From Bacteroidales bacterium UBA1184 (GTDB lineage Bacteria > Bacteroidota > Bacteroidia > Bacteroidales > ML635J-15), in assembly GCA_002310235.1 (NCBI GenBank), contig DBYO01000049.1, forward strand, positions 46,689-110,688: a DNA stretch of 64,000 bases, given 5' to 3'. Within the stretch, counting starts at the first letter, position 1; each line of letters opens with the position of its first letter. The position numbers and the translations under genes are program-made. The notes beneath the pieces were generated by a model. That model did not search any database. It was not told the DNA's origin and worked only from the letters and a program-made list of their open reading frames with translations. Positions 53,825-60,878 of the stretch are shown here, piece after piece.

Positions 53825-54340
53825 ATGATTTCACAGATTCTTATCGTAACGATTCCCACCCTTGTGGTTGCGGCTACGGCAATAATAGTATTGAGGTTGA
53901 TGCTAAAGAAGGATATAGAAACCAAGAAGATACAGGTCGTCCTTCAGAACCAGAAAATGATAACCCCGTTGCGCCTTCAGGCATACGAAAGGATAATTCT
54001 TTTTCTTGAACGTATTTCGCCCAATAGTGTGATAATTCGTTTGCAGACTCCAAACATGACGGTGCAGGAGCTGCACAAGCAGATGCTTATTACAATCAGG
54101 GCTGAATTCGAGCACAATCTTTCGCAGCAGCTATATGTGTCGTCTGAAGCATGGGAGGCTACACGAAATGCCAAGGAGAGGACCATTCAGTTGTTGAATA
54201 TGAGCCTTCACGGGCTAAATTCCATGGATAATGCAATGGTGTTCAGTCAGGCTGTATTCGAAAAACTTATTGAAATAGAAAAGTCTCCTACGCAGGAGGC
54301 CATTGAATTGCTGAAAAAGGAAGTCCGCTGCTTATTCTAA
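53825..54340 (+). CDS. Small membrane-anchored cytoplasmic protein, conserved-looking, unrecognised
   Basis: 171 residues from the ATG at 53825. A single N-terminal hydrophobic segment (LIVTIPTLVVAATAIIVLRL) is followed by a helical domain. That domain contains QNQKMITPLRLQAYERIILF, LERISPNSVIIRLQTPNMTV and LHKQMLITIRAEFEHNLSQQ. Proteins of this look occur widely in Bacteroidetes (DUF7935-type, from memory), but I know of no defined role. The domain is expected to be cytoplasmic and peripheral to the membrane. It is divergent from the aminotransferase gene and converges on radA with only 6 nt between stops. Confidence 0.7.
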   Translation: MISQILIVTIPTLVVAATAIIVLRLMLKKDIETKKIQVVLQNQKMITPLRLQAYERIILFLERISPNSVIIRLQTPNMTVQELHKQMLITIRAEFEHNLSQQLYVSSEAWEATRNAKERTIQLLNMSLHGLNSMDNAMVFSQAVFEKLIEIEKSPTQEAIELLKKEVRCLF

Positions 54341-54346
54341 GCCAAT

Positions 54347-55723
54347 TTATTCGTCGGTTTGACTATTGTTGCCCTTGAACAGTCTTGTGGCAAAGTCCCT
54401 TACGTCTGCAACTGCTATAATCTTTGATGTCTCGGTCTTTATTTCCGATTTTTGCGAAGCGGGAATGAATATTGTCGAGAACCCGAGCCTTGATGCTTCT
54501 GCAACTCTCTTTTCTATGAACGATACAGGTTTAATCTGCCCAGATAGACCAACTTCTCCTATGAAGCAGTGGTTGTCGGGGATTGACTTGTCGATGTAGG
54601 ATGAAATAACAGCAGCAATTACCGAAACGTCAACAGCTGTGTCGTTTATTTTGAGACCTCCGGCAATATTCAGGAATATGTCTTTTGCGTTTAATTTCAA
54701 ACCAAGTCTTTTTTCAATGACTGCCAGTAGCATCATGAAGCGTCTGTTGTCGAATCCAGTTGATGACCTTTGTGGTGTTCCATATACCGAGTTGCCTACA
54801 AGTGCCTGGATTTCGATCATCAGCGAGCGAGAGCCTTCGCTTACAGCACCGAATGCAATGCCACTAAGGTTTCCGTTGTCGCCCGAAAGCAATATTTTGC
54901 CTGGGTCGGTAACCTCTTTTAGCCCAAAATTCATCATTTCGAATACGCCAATTTCGTAGGTGGAGCCGAAACGGTTTTTCTTTGGGCGCAGCAAACGGTA
55001 GAAGTGGTTATTGTCGCCTTCGAATTGTACCACGACGTCAACAATGTGTTCGAGCGACATCGGGCCGGCAATGTCACCGTCTTTGTTTATGTGCCCTATT
55101 ATTATAATAGGTACACCCGATGATTTTGCGTATTCTTGTAGTTTTTGCGCGCAAAGTCTTATTTGCGATACGGTTCCTGGTGACGATGTGAGATCTGATG
55201 AAGCTGTGGTTTGTATTGAGTCGATGACTGCGATTTCGGGTTCTGTAGCTTTGAGGGTGGCAATAATTTTGTCGATGTCTATTTCGGTGTAGATAAGACA
55301 GTCGTTGTTGTTTATGCCTATTCTTTCGGCACGAAGCCTAATTTGAGTGTCGCTTTCCTCGCCCGAAATGTACAAAACTTTTTTGTTAATGTTTAATGCC
55401 GATTGTAGTATTAGAGTTGATTTTCCAATTCCTGGTTCTCCGCCCAGCAGTACAAGCGAACCTGGTACGAGTCCACCGCCAAGAACGCGATTGAATTCGC
55501 TGTATGGCATGTCGATGCGATGAAGTTCTTTTTGCTTTATGTCCGATATTGGAACAGGTGAACCTGCAATGGCCTCGGTGTATGCCTTTGTTGCTTTTTC
55601 GTCCTTATCTTCTATTTCTTCGGTAAACGAGTTCCAGCTGTTGCAACTTGGACATTTCCCAACCCATTTAGGAGAGATGTAACCGCAGTTTTGGCATACA
55701 AATATTGTTTTAGTTTTGGCCAT
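54347..55723 (-). CDS. radA: DNA repair protein RadA
   Basis: 458 residues from the ATG at 55723 (MAKTKTIFVCQNCGYISPKW), chosen because the zinc finger then sits at the usual place. The C4 zinc finger is CQNCGYISPKWVGKCPSC. Walker A is in LGGEPGIGKSTLILQSA, with LYISGEESDTQIRLRAERIG after it. The RadA-specific KNRFG motif is in KKNRFGSTYEIGVFEM. The C-terminal Lon-protease-like domain has GLKINDTAVDVSVIAAVISS and FIGEVGLSGQIKPVSFIEKR. It is a RecA-like branch-migration motor in recombination repair. Confidence 0.97.
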   Translation of the reverse strand: MAKTKTIFVCQNCGYISPKWVGKCPSCNSWNSFTEEIEDKDEKATKAYTEAIAGSPVPISDIKQKELHRIDMPYSEFNRVLGGGLVPGSLVLLGGEPGIGKSTLILQSALNINKKVLYISGEESDTQIRLRAERIGINNNDCLIYTEIDIDKIIATLKATEPEIAVIDSIQTTASSDLTSSPGTVSQIRLCAQKLQEYAKSSGVPIIIIGHINKDGDIAGPMSLEHIVDVVVQFEGDNNHFYRLLRPKKNRFGSTYEIGVFEMMNFGLKEVTDPGKILLSGDNGNLSGIAFGAVSEGSRSLMIEIQALVGNSVYGTPQRSSTGFDNRRFMMLLAVIEKRLGLKLNAKDIFLNIAGGLKINDTAVDVSVIAAVISSYIDKSIPDNHCFIGEVGLSGQIKPVSFIEKRVAEASRLGFSTIFIPASQKSEIKTETSKIIAVADVRDFATRLFKGNNSQTDE

Positions 55724-55741
55724 TTGGTTTGCTTTTAAAAA

Positions 55742-55770
55742 CATAACGACTGTTTTTGGCAGTCGTTATG
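55742..55770 (-). terminator. Rho-independent hairpin between the small lipoprotein and radA
   Basis: A perfect 11-bp stem CATAACGACTG/CAGTCGTTATG with a 7-nt loop. On the - strand it lies after the 55795 gene and ahead of radA. Confidence 0.75.
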
Positions 55771-55794
55771 AAAAAATAAGTTTTATGAAAAAAA

Positions 55795-56211
55795 TTAATG
55801 CTTTCTTCTCAGTTCGAGCCTTAAGTACTCTCCACCTTCTCTCTGGTCGTCCTCAAAAGTCGTTCTGGTGGTTACAATTACGTCATTTTTCAGCTTGTCG
55901 ATGCGATAAATACCGTTCAGGTCGTCATATCCTGGTAACATGTCGCTGTCGCGGAAAATAAGACGTTTCTTGAATGGAGTCTGAATAACTTCGTATGTGC
56001 AGCTGTCAACTTTCATTCCCGATTCTGTGTTGAGGATTCTGACTGCAGTAGAATTTCCATCGAAAGAGATTTGCATAGTTCCTTCGGGCTTGGTGTCGAA
56101 TGTCATTACATCCCAAGTGCCTTTAAGTTCGTCTGCAAGTTTCTTGCAACTTGGCATTGCGAAAAGTATTGTGCAAGCTAAAAGTATTATTACTAGGCTC
56201 TTAATGTTCAT
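55795..56211 (-). CDS. Small lipocalin-like lipoprotein
   Basis: 138 residues from the ATG at 56211, giving MNIKSLVIILLACTILFAMP then Ser-Cys (lipidated Cys22). The mature part is one compact barrel-like domain: LKGTWDVMTF, EGTMQISFDGNSTAVRILN, MKVDSCTYEVIQTPFKKRLI and RDSDMLPGYDDLNGIYRIDK. GTWxV starts of this kind are typical of lipocalin-like (DUF4923/DUF5004-type) Bacteroidetes lipoproteins. Assignment to a specific family is not secure. It may bind a small hydrophobic ligand. It has its own promoter and terminator. Confidence 0.7.
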   Translation of the reverse strand: MNIKSLVIILLACTILFAMPSCKKLADELKGTWDVMTFDTKPEGTMQISFDGNSTAVRILNTESGMKVDSCTYEVIQTPFKKRLIFRDSDMLPGYDDLNGIYRIDKLKNDVIVTTRTTFEDDQREGGEYLRLELRRKH

Positions 56212-56237
56212 GATAAACTTTGCTTTTAAAAACGACT

Positions 56238-56246
56238 GCAAATTTA
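56238..56246 (-). promoter_or_regulatory. -7 promoter element for the small lipocalin-like lipoprotein
   Basis: TAAATTTGC on the - strand, with a TTG at 56270-56268 and a 21-nt spacer. It lies just downstream of the end of rfaE2. Confidence 0.6.
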
Positions 56247-56264
56247 ATATAATTTTTTTGTGTT

Positions 56265-56747
56265 TTACAATCTTTTTAGAATTTTAGTTGTCGAAAAGTT
56301 TTCAACGAGAGGTATAGTTTTTACGATGCCTCCGTATGATTGTACAAAATCAGCGCCAACGATAGTTTCGATAGTGTAATCGCCACCTTTTACGAGTACG
56401 TCTGGGTGTATTGTTTTTATGAGTCTTTCGGGAGTGTCTTCTTCGAAAATCACTACAGCATCGACAAAACTAAGTGCGGCAAGCAATGTCGCGCGTTCCA
56501 ACTGACCATTTACTGGTCTGGTTTCTCCTTTCAGTCGTCTTACCGATGAGTCAGAGTTTAGTCCGATTATCATCTTGTCGCCTAGATCTTTCGCTTCTGA
56601 AAGGTAGCTTGCGTGTCCGTAATGAAGTACATCAAAGCATCCGTTTGTGAAAACTATGCCTTTGCCTTCCGATTTCCAAATAGAAACAAGATTTCTTATC
56701 TCGGAAAAGTCAATAATCTTTGATTTTATTGCTGCTAGTGTGGACAT
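56265..56747 (-). CDS. rfaE2: Heptose 1-phosphate adenylyltransferase (RfaE2/HldE C-terminal type)
   Basis: 160 residues, a single cytidylyltransferase-like domain. Motifs are VFTNGCFDVLHYGHASYLSE (HxGH-type nucleotide site), IIGLNSDSSVRRLKGETRPV, ERATLLAALSFVDAVVIFEE, PDVLVKGGDYTIETIVGADF and the end STTKILKRL. It matches the adenylyltransferase half of HldE, making ADP-D-glycero-D-manno-heptose for the LPS core; the kinase half must be encoded elsewhere. Its ATG overlaps the panD stop by one base (TAATG), so it is translated with panD. Confidence 0.9.
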   Translation of the reverse strand: MSTLAAIKSKIIDFSEIRNLVSIWKSEGKGIVFTNGCFDVLHYGHASYLSEAKDLGDKMIIGLNSDSSVRRLKGETRPVNGQLERATLLAALSFVDAVVIFEEDTPERLIKTIHPDVLVKGGDYTIETIVGADFVQSYGGIVKTIPLVENFSTTKILKRL

Positions 56748-57097
56748 TAAACTATTTTGTTTGTCCTTGTGTCCGGGAAAACGAATGATGGTTTGAAGCT
56801 TTTTGCTTCTTCAAAGTCCATTGAAGCGTAGGAGATTATTATTACGATGTCACCGACTTGAGCTTTGCGGGCTGCTGGACCATTAAGGCAGATAACTCCC
56901 GAACCGCGTTTGCCTTTTATGACGTATGTTTCAAGGCGTTCGCCGTTGTTTACATTCACAACCTGAACCTTTTCGTTCTCGATTATGTTTGCTGCGTCCA
57001 TCAAGTCTTCGTCGATGGTAATGCTACCTACATACTGCAGGTTGGCTTCCGTGACAGTAACTTTGTGTATTTTCGATTTTACTACTTCTATGTTCAT
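56747..57097 (-). CDS. panD: Aspartate 1-decarboxylase
   Basis: 116 residues from the ATG at 57097. The pro-enzyme self-cleaves between Gly24 and Ser25 in LQYVGSITIDEDL to form the pyruvoyl group. It has MDAANIIENEKVQVVNVNNG, ERLETYVIKGKRGSGVICLN, GPAARKAQVGDIVIIISYAS and FPDTRTNKIV. It turns L-aspartate into beta-alanine, the second substrate of PanC. The longer in-frame start overlaps the promoter box at 57121 and is rejected. It follows panC by 40 nt but has its own -7 box, and shares a base with rfaE2. Confidence 0.96.
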   Translation of the reverse strand: MNIEVVKSKIHKVTVTEANLQYVGSITIDEDLMDAANIIENEKVQVVNVNNGERLETYVIKGKRGSGVICLNGPAARKAQVGDIVIIISYASMDFEEAKSFKPSFVFPDTRTNKIV

Positions 57098-57120
57098 TTC
57101 AGATGTCGTAAAAAAACGCT

Positions 57121-57129
57121 GCAAATTTA
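57121..57129 (-). promoter_or_regulatory. Internal -7 promoter element ahead of panD
   Basis: TAAATTTGC on the - strand, 23 nt before the panD ATG and just beyond the panC stop. TTG triplets on the - strand lie 16 or 21 nt upstream, inside the end of panC. Confidence 0.55.
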
Positions 57130-57137
57130 AGCAAAAC

Positions 57138-57989
57138 TTATTTAACAATACAATTAATATTGTCGATTAATCTTATTTTGCCACACCAAACTGCAATACA
57201 GAGCCTTGTGGTTATGTTTTTGTCAAACTTGCTTAGTGGTTCAAGAGTCTCCGAGTTGCAGAATGCGGCATATTCCATTTTCATGAAGTTTACGCTGTCA
57301 ATCTTTGATTTAAGTTTGTCAATTAGTGTATTAATAGTTTGGCTTTCTGGAATTTCTGAGCATGTCTCGGAAATTATTTTGTATATCTGAGGTGCAACTT
57401 CTAATTGTTCTGCCGACAGCAGTTTGTTGCGTGAACTTTTTGCAAGTCCGCTTTCCTCACGAACGATGGGGCAGGGAACAATTGTCAGCGGCAGTTTTTT
57501 CTGCTTTACCATCAGTTTTATTATTGCAACCTGCTGAAAATCTTTTTCTCCAAAATATGCATAGTCGGGTTTTACAAGGTCGAAAAGTCTATATACTATG
57601 TCAACCACGCCTTGGAAATGACCTGGTCGGAATTCTCCTTCGTACATGCGATCGAGCCCATGGAAGTCCATTTGGCAGCCATCGTATCCGTTGTAAATGT
57701 CGTCGGCTGTGGGCAGATAAAGTATGTCGCACTTTACACTTTCGAGCAAAGCGATGTCGGCATCGGTGGTTATGGGGTAGTTCTTGTAGTCGTTCGGGTC
57801 GTTGAATTGACGTGGGTTTACAAATACTGAAACCACTGTGCAGTCGTTTTCGGCTACGCTACGACGTATGAGTGATGCGTGTCCTTCGTGCAGTGCGCCC
57901 ATAGTAGGCACAAAGCCTAATCTCTTGCCATTGAATGAGTTTTCGTTCCTCAAGGCGGTAAGTTCATCAACAGTTCTAACTATCTTCAT
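57138..57989 (-). CDS. panC: Pantothenate synthetase
   Basis: 283 residues, joining pantoate and beta-alanine with ATP. It has GFVPTMGALHEGHASLIRRS with the HxGH adenylate motif. Other motifs are VVSVFVNPRQFNDPNDYKNY, DRMYEGEFRPGHFQGVVDIV, DYAYFGEKDFQQVAIIKLMV, IVREESGLAKSSRNKLLSAE and TRLCIAVWCGKIRLIDNI. All core motifs are intact. It heads the panC-panD-rfaE2 cluster. Confidence 0.97.
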   Translation of the reverse strand: MKIVRTVDELTALRNENSFNGKRLGFVPTMGALHEGHASLIRRSVAENDCTVVSVFVNPRQFNDPNDYKNYPITTDADIALLESVKCDILYLPTADDIYNGYDGCQMDFHGLDRMYEGEFRPGHFQGVVDIVYRLFDLVKPDYAYFGEKDFQQVAIIKLMVKQKKLPLTIVPCPIVREESGLAKSSRNKLLSAEQLEVAPQIYKIISETCSEIPESQTINTLIDKLKSKIDSVNFMKMEYAAFCNSETLEPLSKFDKNITTRLCIAVWCGKIRLIDNINCIVK

Positions 57990-58008
57990 GACAGTGAAAT
58001 TTATTGCC

Positions 58009-58017
58009 GCGAAATTA
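58009..58017 (-). promoter_or_regulatory. Possible -7 element for panC
   Basis: TAATTTCGC on the - strand, 20 nt before the ATG; the same variant as at 2228. Confidence 0.45.
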
Positions 58018-58109
58018 TAATTAACATTTTATATGACAAGGGAAAAAATGGAAGATTTATGCAGTTTGATTGTTATCGTTGTCAATGATTCTGCATTTGC
58101 CATTGTGCG

Positions 58110-59090
58110 TTATTTCAGATATATCTTCTGTCCGATCTGCAGTATGCTTGTTTCGCTGAGATGGTTAATCTGGCAGAGCTTTGCAACTGTAGTGTGGTAC
58201 ATTCTTGCTACATGGCTCAGAGTGTCGCCTTTTTTTATTACATAGTATGTAGCGTTGGGGTCGTCGGGGACATACGAATATGCCTGTGGGTTAGGATCGA
58301 CGACTTTGAAGTGAGTGCTGCTCTTGTCGAGGTTTTTGTAAGCTAGTTCCATAGTGGCGTTGTCGATAGGTACGTTTCTGTTAACCGGACGTGCCGAGTC
58401 TGTCAATGAGTGCGAGAAAAGCCATTCGTAAGTATCGGGCAGGTAGAACATTCTTGCCAAGCGGCTGTGGTTTACTCCGCTTAACCTGTCGAAAATTAGT
58501 CGAGAGGTGTCGCCGCAGGCTATCATTTTGTCTACCACTGCCTGCGATTGGCTTACGCCTACAGCCTTGTCGGCTGTGCCGTGCATAATCCATAGTGGAA
58601 CTTCGTTGAGACCGCAGTAGTTTTTCAGTGTTCCGCCACCGCAGAGTGCCATTGCTGCTGCAACTTTGTCAGGATATGTGCCGGCAAAGTCGATTGTGCC
58701 ATAGCCGCCCAGGCTCATTCCAAGAACATATAGCCGATTAGTGTCGGTGTGGTATTTCTCTGTGGTCCAGTTTATTACTTTCATTATTTTTTCCGGTTTC
58801 CATGCATCGCCTGGATTCTGCGGAGCAACTATAACTGCGTTTATTTTTCGTCCCATCAGTAGTGCATCAAGCGGTCCGTAGCGGCGAACCATTGAAAGAT
58901 TGCGTCCACACAGACTTCTTCCGTGAAGAAAAAGCACGGTGGGGGTGGTGCCTGAAACCGAATCGTAGCATTCGGGGACATATACCCAGAAATTGTAGCT
59001 TCCTTGTACCGAATCGCGATTGGCAATGAGTTTTTGCGAATTGGCGTAAAATGGAATTATTAGAAGTATTGCAATTATTATCTTTTTCAT
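58110..59090 (-). CDS. Secreted esterase-like alpha/beta hydrolase with C-terminal LysM domain
   Basis: 326 residues with a signal peptide MKKIIIAILLIIPFYANS. The hydrolase domain opens with SYNFWVYVPE and TVLFLHGRSLCGRN. Its nucleophile Ser126 is in YVLGMSLGGYG, Asp174 is in IMHGTADKAV and His208 is in GVNHSRLAR, giving a full triad as in the PHB-depolymerase/esterase D-like group. Residues 282-326 (YYVIKKGDTLSHVARMYHTT and QIGQKIYLK) are one LysM repeat, which binds peptidoglycan or chitin-type glycans. It may deacylate a cell-wall or dietary glycan. The start overlaps the stop of the upstream beta-propeller gene by 4 nt. Confidence 0.85.
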   Translation of the reverse strand: MKKIIIAILLIIPFYANSQKLIANRDSVQGSYNFWVYVPECYDSVSGTTPTVLFLHGRSLCGRNLSMVRRYGPLDALLMGRKINAVIVAPQNPGDAWKPEKIMKVINWTTEKYHTDTNRLYVLGMSLGGYGTIDFAGTYPDKVAAAMALCGGGTLKNYCGLNEVPLWIMHGTADKAVGVSQSQAVVDKMIACGDTSRLIFDRLSGVNHSRLARMFYLPDTYEWLFSHSLTDSARPVNRNVPIDNATMELAYKNLDKSSTHFKVVDPNPQAYSYVPDDPNATYYVIKKGDTLSHVARMYHTTVAKLCQINHLSETSILQIGQKIYLK

Positions 59091-60685
59091 CGTATTGAAA
59101 GTTTATAAATGTTAGTACCTCTCGAACCTATTACCACTTGGTTGTCAATTATTATTGGCGATGATTCGAAATTGATTCCTATTAATTTTGTTACTAAAAA
59201 TTCTCCAGTTTTTCCGTCGATTATGTAGGCGTGTCCTACGCAGTCGAATGTTAGGACAAACATTTCACCATTATCGTTGGTTATTGCTACTGGCGACGAC
59301 CATGCATAGTGGATAAGTTTCTTCGAATAAACTATTTCTCCTGTCGATTTGCTTATAGCGCAGAATTGTCCTGCCGATGGCGGATCGTTGGTGCATATGT
59401 TTGTGAATAACAAGTCGCTGCAGTTGCCTGTACCAAGAAGCATGGTAGAATACATTCCTCCGTCGAAATGCTTGTTGCCGAGCGTCATTTTCTTACATTC
59501 TATTTTCTGTTCCCAGATTCGTTCTCCGGTGAGAGCATTCAGTTTTACGAGATATGATATTCCCATGTACCCTTGTCTGTCCATTTCACAGCCCGAATAA
59601 AGGTAGGGAATGCCGTCTTCGAGTTCGAGAACAGGTGTTGCATCGGTATCGTCATGGTTGTCGTAGTGCCATACTGGTTCCAGATTGTTGAGGTTGATGC
59701 ATAGAATGTTGCCGTGATTGTCGGTAGTGTATCCGTAGTTTTTGTAAACAGCCATCGACGATTCCATGCCGCCTGCACTATCATCTTTTTTAGAATAGCG
59801 CAAAGTTGAGTGCAAGGTAATTGTTCCTTTTTCACGCGAGTATTTGTAAACTGTACCATTTTCGCCTATGCGGAAAAGGAAGCCGCCGACAACCAGCGGT
59901 GAGGCATCGTAGGCGCTCCAGTTTCGCCATGCATTGGGGTCTTCGGGGAAGAAATGCGTAACTTCGTGCTTGAACAAATCTACAACCATTGCACCAATCG
60001 GTCGTTTGCGCGGAATGCCCTGTCCGATGTAGTAGTTTCCGTTGAGGTCCGGGTCGATCATGCCAGTGCCTTTTATTGGGTTGCGTACATCAATCGGTTT
60101 GCGCGAAGCCTTTCCTGTTTCGTAGTTTATGAAGTATAGTTTTCCGCACAGCGAACTTACAATTATTTCCTTGCTGCCGAAATTTTCTGTCAGCGAGTCG
60201 TTCTCCTGTTTGAATTTCTGCATCATGCTGTCGTTCCATTCAACGTAAAGCGGTTGGCCTGTCCAGCCTGTGCCGCCGCCCCATTGTCCGAAGCTGGTTT
60301 TTACGGTGTCGTAGCTTGTCTCGAATGCCCATTCGATGTCGATTCCAGTTGGAACGCTATCGATGTGTCCGCAGAAAGGTGTGTTGCGCAACGGTCCGCC
60401 CCTGAAAGTGAAGATTCCTGGTGCTTCTGCATACAAGTCTTTTGTGTCGGAAAGTATTCCTGATGTAAGACTGTCGAAGATTGTTATGTCGTATTTGAGT
60501 TTTTCAACCGACGGGAAAACTGTGTCGGGGAGAAACTCCGGTTCGTCAGATATGACAATGCTGTCGGCAGGTACTATTGTGTCGGTTGACGAGTAGTTGC
60601 TCTGCGTATTTGCACTACATGATGTAATGATATATGCAACAGCAGATATTATTGCCAATGATATTGTATGACTAGTAAGTTTCAT
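59087..60685 (-). CDS. PQQ-like beta-propeller lipoprotein
   Basis: 532 residues with lipobox IITSC (Cys23). The mature part is strand-rich, with repeated propeller-blade motifs such as SSLCGKLYFINYETGKASRK, NGTVYKYSREKGTITLHSTL, ILCINLNNLEPVWHYDNHDD, YLVKLNALTGERIWEQKIEC, CAISKSTGEIVYSKKLIHYA and AYIIDGKTGEFLVTKLIGIN. These are the WxxxTG-type blades of PQQ-enzyme-like or BamB-like propellers, without catalytic residues for PQQ. It is co-transcribed with the LysM esterase, so it may help that enzyme or bind its substrate. A well-formed promoter lies upstream. Confidence 0.85.
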   Translation of the reverse strand: MKLTSHTISLAIISAVAYIITSCSANTQSNYSSTDTIVPADSIVISDEPEFLPDTVFPSVEKLKYDITIFDSLTSGILSDTKDLYAEAPGIFTFRGGPLRNTPFCGHIDSVPTGIDIEWAFETSYDTVKTSFGQWGGGTGWTGQPLYVEWNDSMMQKFKQENDSLTENFGSKEIIVSSLCGKLYFINYETGKASRKPIDVRNPIKGTGMIDPDLNGNYYIGQGIPRKRPIGAMVVDLFKHEVTHFFPEDPNAWRNWSAYDASPLVVGGFLFRIGENGTVYKYSREKGTITLHSTLRYSKKDDSAGGMESSMAVYKNYGYTTDNHGNILCINLNNLEPVWHYDNHDDTDATPVLELEDGIPYLYSGCEMDRQGYMGISYLVKLNALTGERIWEQKIECKKMTLGNKHFDGGMYSTMLLGTGNCSDLLFTNICTNDPPSAGQFCAISKSTGEIVYSKKLIHYAWSSPVAITNDNGEMFVLTFDCVGHAYIIDGKTGEFLVTKLIGINFESSPIIIDNQVVIGSRGTNIYKLSIR

Positions 60686-60714
60686 TTAAAACTCAAACTC
60701 GTTAAAAATCGGTC

Positions 60715-60723
60715 GCAAAAATA
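60715..60723 (-). promoter_or_regulatory. -7 promoter element for the beta-propeller/LysM esterase pair
   Basis: TATTTTTGC on the - strand, with a TTG at 60745-60743 and a 19-nt spacer. Confidence 0.65.
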
Positions 60724-60839
60724 TATAAATTTGTTGATATGGCAAGACTAATCCTGAAGAGTGATTCTGTGTCACTGTAATACGTTTTTTATTCAAAAAA
60801 ATAAGATAAAAACTTGTTGTGAGTAAAAAGTTTTTTTAT

Positions 60840-60847
60840 TAACTTTG
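60840..60847 (+). promoter_or_regulatory. -7 promoter element for the glycogen debranching operon
   Basis: TAACTTTG, with a TTG at 60817-60819 and a 20-nt spacer. It supports the ATG at 60879 rather than the in-frame TTG nine bases upstream. Confidence 0.6.
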
Positions 60848-60878
60848 TTGGGTAACTTTTTGTTAGTTATTGTTAGGT

